Below, piece after piece: positions 22,683 through 30,802 of a stretch of DNA of 36,624 nt. Source of the DNA: JBFWIW01 sp050253535 (GTDB taxonomy: Bacteria > Bacillota > Clostridia > Oscillospirales > Oscillospiraceae); the NCBI GenBank assembly GCA_050253535.1, contig JBFWIW010000028.1:1-36624 (forward strand), written 5' to 3'. Below the pieces are notes generated by a model. It saw only the letters and a program-made list of their open reading frames with translations, was not told where the DNA came from and did not search any database. Every line of letters starts with the position of its first letter. Positions within the stretch are counted from its first letter, which is position 1. A program made the position numbers and the translations under genes.

Positions 22683-22750
22683 CTCTACCACTTGTTTTAG
22701 TTCCGGTAGAGTTGAATTTTATAACTCTACTTACAGTAGAATCGATGTTT
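22683..22750. repeat. alternating complementary motifs between degV and asnB
   Basis: Four short blocks alternate in orientation: ctctacc (22683-22689), ggtagag (22705-22711), aactctac (22733-22740) and agtaga (22745-22750). Block 2 can pair with block 1 or block 3, giving mutually exclusive hairpins, or the blocks could be repeated protein sites. They sit in the 309-base gap between divergent degV and asnB, which otherwise shows no gene. Confidence 0.4.
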
Positions 22751-22883
22751 AATTTATGAATTACTCAATCATTTGCCAATAATGACGATCTATATGTTTT
22801 GAAACTATATAAATTCCGCAATAACACAGTGGGCGGCATTTGAATATACTGATTATCGAACCAATAGTATCGGAGGTATATTT

Positions 22884-24716
22884 ATGTGTTCTATTTGCGG
22901 TATAATAGATTTTCTAAACAGTGAAAACGCGTCGCTTCCTCTCGCTGAAAAAATGGGCTCCGTCATGGGGCTGCGCGGACCGGATATGTCCGCCTCTTTT
23001 GCTGACGGGCCCGTCGCTTTCCACCATAACAGGCTCGCCGTCGTGGATGTATTAAATGGAACCCAACCCATGACACGTACCTTTCGCGGGCATGATTACA
23101 CGATAGTATATAATGGGGAAATTTACAACGCGCCGGAGCTCACAGCGAAACTTCGATCCATGGGCGCTGATTTTTCCACCCGGTGCGATACTGAAGTCGT
23201 CTTATACGCTTACATATTACTTGGGAAAAAATGTGCAGAAGAGTTAAATGGAATTTTCGCATTTGCGGTATATGACAAGGCCGAGCACTCAGTCTTTTTC
23301 GCAAGAGACCGGCTCGGCGTAAAACCTCTATGCCTGTGCACAACCGGAACTTCGCTTCTCTTTGCCTCGGAAGAAAAGGCGCTTCTCATGCATCCGTCCG
23401 TAACATCCAAGGTCTCCATGCCGGGTCTTTGGCAGCTTCTGTTCATCTCTCCGGCGAAACTTCCGGGCAAAAGCGTTTTCAGGGATATTTTTGAGCTTAA
23501 ACCGGGGTATAGGGCTGTGTTCGACCGGAACGGCCTGCGCACCGATCGTTACTGGGAGCTTCGAGCCGAACCTTTTTCAGGCAGCGAGGCAGATGCTGTA
23601 CTTGCGACGCGTGAGCTGGTAACAGACGCCGTCCGCCGGCAGCTTGTCTCCGACGTACCGCTCTGCACGCTCCTGTCCGGTGGACTTGATTCTTCCGTTT
23701 TAACCGCCGTAGCCGCCGAGAATTATAAAAATAACGGTGATATTCTCGCCACCTATTCCTTCGAGTATGAGGGGAACCGGAAAAATTTTCGGGCTTCCCT
23801 CTTTCAGCCGCAGGGAGATGACGCTTACGCCGTCAAAATGGCAGAATTTCTCGGCACCGACCATACGATAATAACTCTCCCATCCGAAACGGTGGCGGAT
23901 GAATTATACGCCGCGACTTTGGCCCGGGATATGCCCGGGCAGGCGGATATTGACTCCTCTCTCCTCGCGTTCTGCCGCGTTATTAAAAAACGGCACACCG
24001 TCGCCCTATCCGGCGAGTGCTCCGACGAGATATTCGGCGGTTACCCATGGTTCTATCGGCCGGAAATGCTCAAAGCCCCATTTTTCCCATGGATACATGA
24101 GCCAATGCTGCGAGCATCCCTTTTCCGGGATACGGCGGTAAGGCAGGCGGAGGGATATGAATATCTTTCGGACGAATACCGGAAAATCCTGAAAGAGTGT
24201 CCGACCCTCTCCTCAGACAGTCCCATTATGGCGCAAAGCCGCCGGGCGACGTGGCTATCCGCAAAACTCTTTATGACCTCGCTTTTAGAGCGCAAGGATC
24301 GCATGAGCATGGCGACCTCAGTCGAAATCCGCGTCCCTTTCGCCGATCACCGTATTATCGAATATGTCTGGAATGTGCCATGGGAGATGAAATATAGAGA
24401 TAACGTCGAAAAATCACTTTTACGTGATGCTATGGGCGACATTCTTCCTCCGGAAATACTCCACCGCAAAAAAAGTCCTTATCCAAAGACCTTCGACCCG
24501 ATATATGAGCAGCTCGTGACGAACCGTCTGAAGAGCCTTCTGCGTTCCAGCTCCTCGCGTCTCGCACCTCTCATAGACCGGCGGCAGCTGGATGACTTTC
24601 TCTCGCACGACAGCGCGACGTGGCTCGGGCAGCTCATGCAGAAGCCCCAGCTCATAGCGTGGCTCGTCCAGTTCGAATACTGGCTTCGTGAATACGATAT
24701 CGCATTCGTGGAATAA
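22884..24716 (+). CDS. asnB: asparagine synthetase (glutamine-hydrolysing)
   Basis: AsnB makes asparagine from aspartate, ATP and glutamine. The protein has 610 residues. The N-terminal class II glutaminase domain (to about 200) begins MCSICGI with Cys2 as the nucleophile after Met removal, and has RGPDMS, HHNRLAVVD, VYNGEIYN and RCDTEVVLYAY. The C-terminal synthetase domain has the pyrophosphate loop LLSGGLDSS (about 263-271), ALSGECSDEIFGGYPWF and LLERKDRMSMATSVEIRVPFAD. All key segments are intact. The ribosome binding site CGGAGG lies 7 bases before the ATG. It is a single gene; the control of its promoter is unclear. Confidence 0.95.
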   Translation: MCSICGIIDFLNSENASLPLAEKMGSVMGLRGPDMSASFADGPVAFHHNRLAVVDVLNGTQPMTRTFRGHDYTIVYNGEIYNAPELTAKLRSMGADFSTRCDTEVVLYAYILLGKKCAEELNGIFAFAVYDKAEHSVFFARDRLGVKPLCLCTTGTSLLFASEEKALLMHPSVTSKVSMPGLWQLLFISPAKLPGKSVFRDIFELKPGYRAVFDRNGLRTDRYWELRAEPFSGSEADAVLATRELVTDAVRRQLVSDVPLCTLLSGGLDSSVLTAVAAENYKNNGDILATYSFEYEGNRKNFRASLFQPQGDDAYAVKMAEFLGTDHTIITLPSETVADELYAATLARDMPGQADIDSSLLAFCRVIKKRHTVALSGECSDEIFGGYPWFYRPEMLKAPFFPWIHEPMLRASLFRDTAVRQAEGYEYLSDEYRKILKECPTLSSDSPIMAQSRRATWLSAKLFMTSLLERKDRMSMATSVEIRVPFADHRIIEYVWNVPWEMKYRDNVEKSLLRDAMGDILPPEILHRKKSPYPKTFDPIYEQLVTNRLKSLLRSSSSRLAPLIDRRQLDDFLSHDSATWLGQLMQKPQLIAWLVQFEYWLREYDIAFVE

Positions 24717-24943
24717 TCTATTTTCAACGACGTTGCACCTGCTGATAATTTGCGTTATACTGGGGCTTGTTTGAAAAATGGGCGTGCGTGACCGGCGAGG
24801 CATATTTTTCGTCTACAAGTCGATTTTTTGCAGGAATAATCATTTATCGGCGCGGCAGGGCGTAAAACAGGGCCGTCGGACGCGTGCGATTGATTTCAGA
24901 CAAACCCCGGGCTTTCACAAAAAGAGAAAAGGTGGCTAGACAA

Positions 24944-25474
24944 GTGCCGGTAACTCCATATTCTGTGGCCGTACAGGGGCTCGGCCTCGTAGGACTCCTC
25001 TTCGGTATTCTGGCCTTTCAGAATAACAAGCACAAGAGAATTGTCCTTCTAAAACTTTTAAATGAATTCTTTTTCGCCTTGCAGTACATATTTCTCGGCG
25101 CATATACAGGCGCCGCAATGAACCTTATAAGCTGCGTCCGCAACTATATATACTGCAAAAGCGTAGAGGCTGGGAAACCTACAGGGAAGTGGATAGTTCT
25201 CTTTTCCCTGATTATTGTCGCGGTGGGCATCGTTACCTGGTCTTCGGCGTGGAGTCTCGTCCCGATATTCGCAAAACTTCTCACTACTGCGGCTTACGGC
25301 ATGAAGGACCCGAAAAAAGTACGGTTTCTGACGCTTCCTTCCAGCATAGGCTGGCTTTTCTATAATTCGCTCTATCACTCGGCCGGTGGCGTCATAAACG
25401 AGGTGTTTACTACCGCATCCATCCTTGTCGCCATTGTCCGCTTCGATGTTCTCGGCAGCAAAAAGCCCCGCTGA
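24944..25474 (+). CDS. YgjV-family inner membrane protein
   Basis: The protein has 176 residues and four or five membrane helices matching the YgjV family (VQGLGLVGLLFGILAFQNN, LNEFFFALQYIFLGAYTGAAMNLISCVRNYIY, LFSLIIVAVGIVTW, PSSIGWLFYNSLYHSAGGVINEVFTTASILVAIVRFD). The family pattern of Q-N-N, an N-phe-rich helix and R-N-x-x-Y is clear. GTG at 24944 is chosen because AAAGGTGG sits 8 bases upstream; an upstream in-frame GTG at 24884 lacks one. Function of the family is not established; a transport role has been suggested from topology. A terminator overlaps its stop codon. Confidence 0.85.
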   Translation: MPVTPYSVAVQGLGLVGLLFGILAFQNNKHKRIVLLKLLNEFFFALQYIFLGAYTGAAMNLISCVRNYIYCKSVEAGKPTGKWIVLFSLIIVAVGIVTWSSAWSLVPIFAKLLTTAAYGMKDPKKVRFLTLPSSIGWLFYNSLYHSAGGVINEVFTTASILVAIVRFDVLGSKKPR

Positions 25475-25491
25475 TAAAAGCGGGGCTTTTT
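25461..25491 (+). terminator. terminator overlapping the end of the YgjV-like gene
   Basis: A 12-bp stem (aaaagccccgct / agcggggctttt) with a 6-base loop and TTTTT. The left arm encodes the last residues of the protein. Confidence 0.9.
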
Positions 25492-25670
25492 GAATGGAAT
25501 GACGATTCAGTCTCCGATACCGCCACTACCCCCGTTCCCTTTCCGAACAGAAAAAAGTTTTACCTGTATTTCTCCGCTAGACTGCCCAGCAACATTAATG
25601 GCCGCAGGATAGCTGCTAAAAAATACATGGTATGGTCTCCCTCCCGTCTCTTCTACTGCAGTTTCTTTAG

Positions 25671-25952
25671 GATATCGCCGACTATGGCTGGGGCGGTGAC
25701 GGTTCGCGCTTCGGCTTCCTGATTACAGAGCATGGTCTGGTATACCTTACCTACGAGTCCCTGGCCGATGCCAACCCACAGACCTTGGACGACGTTGGCG
25801 CGTATGTATTGAAGATGCTGGAAAGCATCCGGCGATGTAAGTACTTAGACGAAATAGTTGTGAATGTCTCGCAAATATTCGGCCGGCTTGCCACATCGCC
25901 GGGATTGCACAGCTTCCTTGAGCTATACCCTGTTTTTCTCAAAATTAGTTGA
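25671..25952 (+). pseudogene. fragment of an unidentified gene
   Basis: The 535-base gap between the YgjV-like gene and the MarR-GNAT gene contains one stretch that reads like protein: DIADYGWGGDGSRFGFLITE, HGLVYLTYESLADANPQTL, DDVGAYVLKMLESIRRCKYL, then a weaker tail to TGA at 25950-25952. A stop codon (TAG) lies directly upstream, and no start or ribosome binding site is present, so it is probably the tail of a gene cut by rearrangement. I do not recognise the family; such short proteins are common in conjugative elements. The rest of the gap (25492-25670) shows nothing identifiable. Confidence 0.35.
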
Positions 25953-25977
25953 CTTAGTCAACTAATTTTGTTATACT
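25941..25977 (+). promoter_or_regulatory. MarR-type operator overlapping the promoter of the MarR-GNAT gene
   Basis: A perfect 13-bp inverted repeat (AAAATTAGTTGAC tta GTCAACTAATTTT, 25941-25969) contains the -35 hexamer TTGACT (25949-25954); 17 bases later is TATACT (25972-25977). The core TTAGTTGAC is typical of MarR-family sites, so the encoded regulator very likely represses its own gene. Confidence 0.85.
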
Positions 25978-26009
25978 AATATTACTTTATCATTGCAGGG
26001 GGAGTTTTT

Positions 26010-26933
26010 ATGAATTCGATGCAGTCAACTTTGACCTGTGTTATCCGCAGGTTCAATCGCTTTTATACTAATGTTCTTGGACTTCTCGACCGGCATATGC
26101 CGGACACCGAATTCTCCCTGTCGGAAGCCCGAATCCTGTATGAGATTGGAAATACGGAAGATTGTACGGCTAAAATGCTGGTTCAAAAGTTAAAAATCGA
26201 TGCGGGTTATTTAAGCAGAATACTGCGGCGCTTTGAGGAAAAAGGACTAGCCTATCGCGTCCAGTCGAAAGAAGACAGCCGATTTTATCTGATTAATCTA
26301 ACTCAAAAGGGGAAAAACACGCTAGCAGAATTAAACCTTTTATCCGATAAGCAGATTGAAAAGTTAGTTGAGAATTTATCAGATTTTGAAAAAAAGAAAT
26401 TTATCTCAAGTATCAGTACTATTGAAAATTATCTTTCAGGCAATTTCGATCGTGAGGTTCAAATCCGCCATACTTTAAAACCCGGTGACGCCGGCGCTTT
26501 AATTCAGATGCACGGCTGGCTTTATGCAAATGAATGCGGCTATAACCAGGTATTTGAAGGTTATGTCTGTGAAACGTTTTTTAACTTTTTAAAGGATTAT
26601 GACGAAACCAAGGATCGCATATGGATTGCGGAGTCGGAAACTGAAATAGTCGGGTCGATTGCTGTTGTCTGGAGATCTGATCAAACCGCACAATTACGGT
26701 GGTTTATCCTTCACCCGGATTTCAGAGGATTGGGAATCGGAAAAGCACTGTTTAATGAAGCTCTGCAATATGGCAAAGAAAAAGGATACAAGACGATTTT
26801 CTTAGAGACTACGGATGATCAGAAAACAGCAGTTCGCATGTATATAAAAGCGGGTTTTAAAAAAGTCAAAGAAAATGAAAACATCGCGTGGGGTATACGT
26901 CATACCGAGCAGACATACGAGTTGAATTTATAA
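26010..26933 (+). CDS. MarR-type regulator fused to a GNAT acetyltransferase
   Basis: The protein has 307 residues in two domains. Residues 1-145 form a MarR winged helix (ARILYEIGNTEDCTAKMLVQ, LKIDAGYLSRILRRFEEKGLAYRVQSKEDSRFYLINLTQKG, dimerisation helices at both ends). Residues about 150-305 form a GNAT domain with acetyl-CoA motif A (LRWFILHPDFRGLGIGKALFNEALQYGKEKG; the R-G-L-G-I-G loop) and motif B (TTDDQKTAVRMYIKAGFKKV). This fused architecture is known but its substrates are mostly undefined; antibiotic or polyamine acetylation with feedback control is possible. GGGGGAG precedes the ATG. The gene is more AT-rich than its neighbours, suggesting horizontal acquisition. Confidence 0.93.
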   Translation: MNSMQSTLTCVIRRFNRFYTNVLGLLDRHMPDTEFSLSEARILYEIGNTEDCTAKMLVQKLKIDAGYLSRILRRFEEKGLAYRVQSKEDSRFYLINLTQKGKNTLAELNLLSDKQIEKLVENLSDFEKKKFISSISTIENYLSGNFDREVQIRHTLKPGDAGALIQMHGWLYANECGYNQVFEGYVCETFFNFLKDYDETKDRIWIAESETEIVGSIAVVWRSDQTAQLRWFILHPDFRGLGIGKALFNEALQYGKEKGYKTIFLETTDDQKTAVRMYIKAGFKKVKENENIAWGIRHTEQTYELNL

Positions 26934-26938
26934 TAGAA

Positions 26939-26990
26939 GCTGAAAATTGATACCCGCGCCTTAAAGCGCGGGTATCAGTTTTCAGCGGAT
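26939..26990 (+). terminator. terminator after the MarR-GNAT gene
   Basis: A 21-bp nearly perfect stem (26939-26959 with 26966-26986; core gatacccgcgc / gcgcgggtatc) with one internal mismatch starts 5 bases after the stop codon. Confidence 0.85.
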
Positions 26991-27066
26991 TTTATTCTAT
27001 AAACATATTCTTTCTACTGTGATATAATTATAAAAAAAAGATTGAGATACAATGGAGCATCAGCCA

Positions 27067-27567
27067 ATGCCGCTTGAGATCGTCAGAAATGATATAACAA
27101 AAATGAAAGTTGACGCTATTGTGAATGCGGCGAACAGCTCTCTTAAACAGGGCGGCGGCGTGTGCGGAGCCATCTTTTGTGCTGCCGGAGCCAAAAAGCT
27201 GCAGGCCGAATGCGGCCTGATAGGCCACTGTGACACAGGTGCAGCCGTTATGACCGGGGGTTATGCCCTACCGGCAAAACATATAATCCACACCGTCGGT
27301 CCAGTATGGCAGAACGGCAGTCACAATGAAGAAAAGCTGCTTACCGACTGTTATTTAAGCTCTCTGCGGCTAGCCTGTGAGGCAAATTTGAATTCGATTG
27401 CCTTTCCTCTCATCTCATCCGGCATATTCGGCTACCCCAAGGACAAGGCCATCCAGCCGGCGGTTTCCGCAATTGGCGCTTTTTTACTCGACCACGACAT
27501 GGCGGTCTATCTTGTATTTTACGACGCGGAAACCTATACGCTTGGTGAGAAGCTGTTTCAATCGTAA
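27067..27567 (+). CDS. macro domain protein (ADP-ribose / O-acetyl-ADP-ribose hydrolase-like)
   Basis: This is a single macro domain of 166 residues. Start of the family pattern MPLEIVRNDITKMKVDAIVN is clear; NAAN (about 20-23) and GGGVCGAIFCAAG (29-41) line the ADP-ribose pocket, followed by CDTGAAVMTGGYALP, IIHTVGPVW and IAFPLISSGIFGYPK with the phosphate-binding loop. Such proteins remove ADP-ribose or deacetylate O-acetyl-ADP-ribose. ATG at 27067 is preferred over 27052 because GGAG lies 9 bases upstream and family members begin there. No ADP-ribosyltransferase gene is seen nearby, so a toxin-antitoxin role is not indicated. Confidence 0.9.
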   Translation: MPLEIVRNDITKMKVDAIVNAANSSLKQGGGVCGAIFCAAGAKKLQAECGLIGHCDTGAAVMTGGYALPAKHIIHTVGPVWQNGSHNEEKLLTDCYLSSLRLACEANLNSIAFPLISSGIFGYPKDKAIQPAVSAIGAFLLDHDMAVYLVFYDAETYTLGEKLFQS

Positions 27568-27677
27568 AAGCCAACAGTTTTAGGATAATTCTCAAACTAC
27601 AGCATGGCGGCCATATGTTTTGACGGTGAACAGGCGGCGATACAAGCCGGCCCCCTTTGAAATTCCGAACAAAACAA

Positions 27678-27720
27678 GCGGTCTGCAAAGCCAGTTCAAT
27701 CGCTGGTTTTGCAGACCGTT
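27678..27720. terminator. bidirectional terminator between macro-domain and alcohol dehydrogenase genes
   Basis: A 16-bp stem with one mismatch (cggtctgcaaa-gccag / ctggt-tttgcagaccg) with T and A runs nearby lies between convergent genes. Confidence 0.8.
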
Positions 27721-27762
27721 TAACAATTTTAAACCGTAATCTCACCGAAATCTAAAGGCACT

Positions 27763-28854
27763 TCAGGGCATTACTGCCACGGATTTTATGACCGCTCCCC
27801 TGCAGTTTGCTTCAAAAGCCTCGTTGATCTTTTCAAAGGGGAATACTGTAATTAGTCTGTCAATCGGGAATTCCCCCTGTTTGTACAGGCCGAGCAGGTA
27901 TGGGATAAACGTCTGCGGGACGCTGCTGCCCTCCACAATACCGCCGTTCCAGCTTTTGCCCAGAGCGCGGTCTTCGGCGTCGAGCCGCGGAAGTGAGCCG
28001 TAGCCGAGGCTCGCGCCCATTCCGTTTCTTCCGAGAGCTTTAAGGGCGAGCGCACGCAGCATGCTGTTTGCACTCGTGTCCAACGCAAAATCAAGTCCCG
28101 AGCTGACCGATCTGATCGCCGCGAGCAGATCGGCGCACTTCCCGCCGTTTATACAGTGGGTGGCACCCAACTCGCCAGCCGCGTAGAGCCGGTCGTCAAA
28201 CCTGTCCACCGCTATGATCGGCTTGCAGCCTGCAAGCTTTGCCGCCATCACGGCGGAGAGACCCACCGTGCCCATCCCTATAATGGCTATACTCTGACCG
28301 GGCCGGGGTCGAAAGCAGTTGAAGATGGTTCCCGCGCCCGTCTGAATGCCGCAGCCGAGTGGCGATACAAGCGCGAGATCAATATCGCCGTCTACCTTTG
28401 TCGCACTGCGCGTTTCGACCACAGCGTATTCAGCGAAGCCTCCCTGGCAGAAAAATGCCGCTACGGGCTCGCCTTTCAGCGAGAGGGGCGTGCTGCCGTC
28501 TCTTCTCCAGCCGTCAAAATAAGAACCGTGATTTTCGCACTCAAACGGCCTGTTTTCAAGACATGCCGCACACTTGCCGCAGCTCCCGTAACTGAGCGCC
28601 ACATGGTCGCCGACCGAAAACTCCGTCACACCTGGGCCAACTTCCGTCACGACTCCGCTCGCCTCATGGCCAAGTACTATGGGCGTATAATCCGGGTACC
28701 TGCGCTGCATTTCATCGGTATGGCAGATCCCGCAGGCGGCGATTTTTACCAGCAGCTCTCCCTCTCCCGGCTCCGTTAAATCTAAAGATTCAATTTCAAG
28801 AGGCTTTCCAGCCCCATGCAGCACTGCCGCCCTTATCTTCACCTTGCCCCTCAT
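27763..28854 (-). CDS. zinc-dependent alcohol dehydrogenase (MDR superfamily)
   Basis: This medium-chain alcohol dehydrogenase is about 363 residues. Catalytic zinc ligands are in CGICHTDE (Cys) and GHEASGVV (His, Glu); structural zinc ligands are in CGKCAACLENRPFEC (four Cys). The NAD(P)-binding site is IIGMGTVGLSAVMAAKLAG. The order and spacing resemble aryl/benzyl alcohol dehydrogenases. The start is uncertain: GTG 28872, ATG 28854 or GTG 28842 are possible and none has an ideal ribosome binding site. It lies 113 bases after the transketolase C-half on the same strand and may belong to the sugar-acid operon, oxidising or reducing a pathway intermediate, or be independent. Confidence 0.9.
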   Translation of the reverse strand: MRGKVKIRAAVLHGAGKPLEIESLDLTEPGEGELLVKIAACGICHTDEMQRRYPDYTPIVLGHEASGVVTEVGPGVTEFSVGDHVALSYGSCGKCAACLENRPFECENHGSYFDGWRRDGSTPLSLKGEPVAAFFCQGGFAEYAVVETRSATKVDGDIDLALVSPLGCGIQTGAGTIFNCFRPRPGQSIAIIGMGTVGLSAVMAAKLAGCKPIIAVDRFDDRLYAAGELGATHCINGGKCADLLAAIRSVSSGLDFALDTSANSMLRALALKALGRNGMGASLGYGSLPRLDAEDRALGKSWNGGIVEGSSVPQTFIPYLLGLYKQGEFPIDRLITVFPFEKINEAFEANCRGAVIKSVAVMP

Positions 28855-28967
28855 CCTTCTCTTAGCCTTCACATATGCAGGGTTAAAAATCCCTGCTGCA
28901 TTGGCAATATTATACAGCTGGCCGCCTTTTATTCTATAATGCCGGCACTGTATTGTAAAGAAGACTT

Positions 28968-29924
28968 TTAGAAAACAAGACCTGTCTGGAAATCGGTCCT
29001 TTGAATAGCCCGGCTCTTTTCCGCTATATGTTCCGATGTCAGACCGTAGCGCTCAAAAAGTTCGTCGGGCTTGCCGGAACATCCGAATTTGTCCTCGATG
29101 CCGACCATGCCGAGTTTTGCACAGCCCAGCGGCGCGACGACTTCGGCCACGGCGCCACCCAGACCTCCAATAACCGAGTGTTCCTCTGCAGTGACTATCC
29201 TGCCGCATTTTCTCGCGTATTTTATAACACATTCTCTGTCGATCGGTTTTATAGTGTGCATATTAATGACAGATGCGGAAATGCCTTCGCCGGAGAGTAC
29301 TTCCGCGGCTTCAAGCGCTTTTTTGACCATAAGGCCACAGGCAAATATCGCTACATCGCTGCCTTCGCGCAGGACATTTGCCCGGCCCAGTTGGAAAGGT
29401 GTGTCATCGTCGGTGCACAGTCCTGTGGTTATGCGGGAAATGCGCAGATAAACAGGACCTTGTATTTCCGCGACGGCGCGGGTCGCCTTTACGGTCTCAA
29501 TGGCGTCGCACGGAACCACTACGGTCATATTGGGCAGTACACGCATAAGTGCCAGATCCTCAATACTCTGATGCGAGCCTCCGTCCTCGCCGACGCTGAT
29601 CCCGGCGTGGGTCAGGCAGAACTTCACGTTCGCGTTCGAGTAGCAGGCCGAATTTCGTATCTGCTCATATGCGCGCCCCGCTCCGAAAATCGCAAATGTG
29701 CTGACGAACGGAATAAGCCCGACGTGTGACATTCCGACAGCCTCGCAGACCATATTCGTCTCAGCAATACCGAAATCGAAGAATCGGTCTGGAAATGCCT
29801 TTTTAAACAGACTGGTCATAGTCGCCCCGCAAAGATCGGCGTCCAGCGCGACAATTTTATTATTGATTTTTCCAAGTTCCGTGAGCGCCTCGCCGTACGC
29901 TTCTCTGAGTGCTTTATTCTCCAT
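28968..29924 (-). CDS. transketolase, C-terminal half subunit
   Basis: This is the pyrimidine-binding plus C-terminal domain half of a split transketolase, 318 residues. Seen are NKALREAYGEALTELGK, ADLCGATMT, FFDFGIAETNMVCEAVGMSHVGLIPFVSTFAIF (the glutamate that activates thiamine diphosphate), THAGISVGEDGGSHQSIEDLALMRVLPNMTVVVPCDA, and the C-terminal INMHTIKPID, VTAEEHSVIGGLGGAVAEV. ATG at 29922-29924 has GGAGG 8 bases upstream and overlaps the end of the N-half gene by 11 bases. Transketolase moves two-carbon units between sugar phosphates. The partner gene is frameshifted, so this subunit may lack its complement. Confidence 0.94.
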   Translation of the reverse strand: MENKALREAYGEALTELGKINNKIVALDADLCGATMTSLFKKAFPDRFFDFGIAETNMVCEAVGMSHVGLIPFVSTFAIFGAGRAYEQIRNSACYSNANVKFCLTHAGISVGEDGGSHQSIEDLALMRVLPNMTVVVPCDAIETVKATRAVAEIQGPVYLRISRITTGLCTDDDTPFQLGRANVLREGSDVAIFACGLMVKKALEAAEVLSGEGISASVINMHTIKPIDRECVIKYARKCGRIVTAEEHSVIGGLGGAVAEVVAPLGCAKLGMVGIEDKFGCSGKPDELFERYGLTSEHIAEKSRAIQRTDFQTGLVF

Positions 29925-30722
29925 CACAAAAACCTCCGAGCTCTGCCGACGCTTTGGCAAAGGACTCATCGTCGATGCACTTGCCATGCCAGCCGGCCTG
30001 ATTTTCCATGAATGTTAAGCCTTTTCCCTTAACAGTTTTGGCAAGTAAGCAGCGGGGCTTTCCTGGTACGGCCGGAATATCGAGTGCCGCGCACATCTGC
30101 CCGAAATCGTTGCCGTCGGAGACGGGCACGACGTCAAAGCCAAACGCTTTAAACTTTGCCCTGAGGTCGCCGAGGCTCATAACCTCATCGTTTTTACCAT
30201 CGATCTGCAGTCCGTTCCAGTCCACAATCAGAGTATAGTTGTCGAGCCCGTAGTGCGCGGCGGACATGGCACATTCCCAGGTCAGCCCCTCCTGGAGCTC
30301 CCCGTCGCCGGTGAGTGCGTAGACGTGGTAGTCCTTCTTCATGTACTTGGCACCTAGAGCCATACCGCAGGCAACGGCTACACCCTGGCCCAGAGAACCG
30401 GTGCTCATGTCAATTCCCGGAGTCTTATGCATATCGGGGTGCCCCTGCAGATGGCAGTCAATCTTCCGAAGTCTGAGCAGGTCTTCTTTAGGAAAATAGC
30501 CAATATCCGCCAGTATCGTATATAGCGCGGGGTTCGCATGGCCCTTTGACAGGACGAAACGTCCCACAATGGATTCTTGGGATCAATTTTCATTTTGTGA
30601 TAATATAACGCCATCAATATCTCGATCTCGGAGAGAGACCCGCCGGGATGGCCGCTTCCGGCGCTGTGTATAGCCGTAATCGCGCCGAGCCGCAGCTCCG
30701 CAGCTTTTTTCCTGTAGTCCAA
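29914..30722 (-). pseudogene. transketolase, N-terminal half subunit, frameshifted
   Basis: This is the thiamine diphosphate-binding half of a split transketolase. The first part reads DYRKKAAELRLGAITAIHSA, GSGHPGGSLSEIEILMALYY, HKMKIDPKNPLW. The family then has W-x-D-R-D-R-F, twelve bases between Trp and Arg; here only two bases separate TGG from CGT at about 30563-30567, so about 10 bases are missing and the frame shifts. The rest is intact in another frame: RFVLSKGHANPALYTILA, HLQGHPDMHKTPGIDMSTGS, LTGDGELQEGLTWECAMS, DNYTLIVDWNGLQIDG. A GTG at 30567 with no ribosome binding site is the only restart and would lack the substrate-binding N-terminus. A TTG at 30722 with GGAGG is the likely original start. 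A 10-base loss is unlike a homopolymer reading error. Confidence 0.88.
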
Positions 30723-30802
30723 CGATAATACCTCCATTAAAATATTTGTCCAATTTGCAGAGGTGTAGCTGAATCTCCGCAGAGTATCCGGCGTTGGCGT
30801 TT

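Noticed and set aside
27067..27567. Macro-domain gene as half of a DarT/DarG-type toxin-antitoxin pair
   Set aside because: No ADP-ribosyltransferase gene lies beside it; the upstream gene is a MarR-GNAT fusion with its own terminator.
30405..30567. Reading the split transketolase N-half as two separate genes
   Set aside because: The two frames encode consecutive parts of one conserved domain and the second has only a GTG without ribosome binding site, so a deletion frameshift explains it better.
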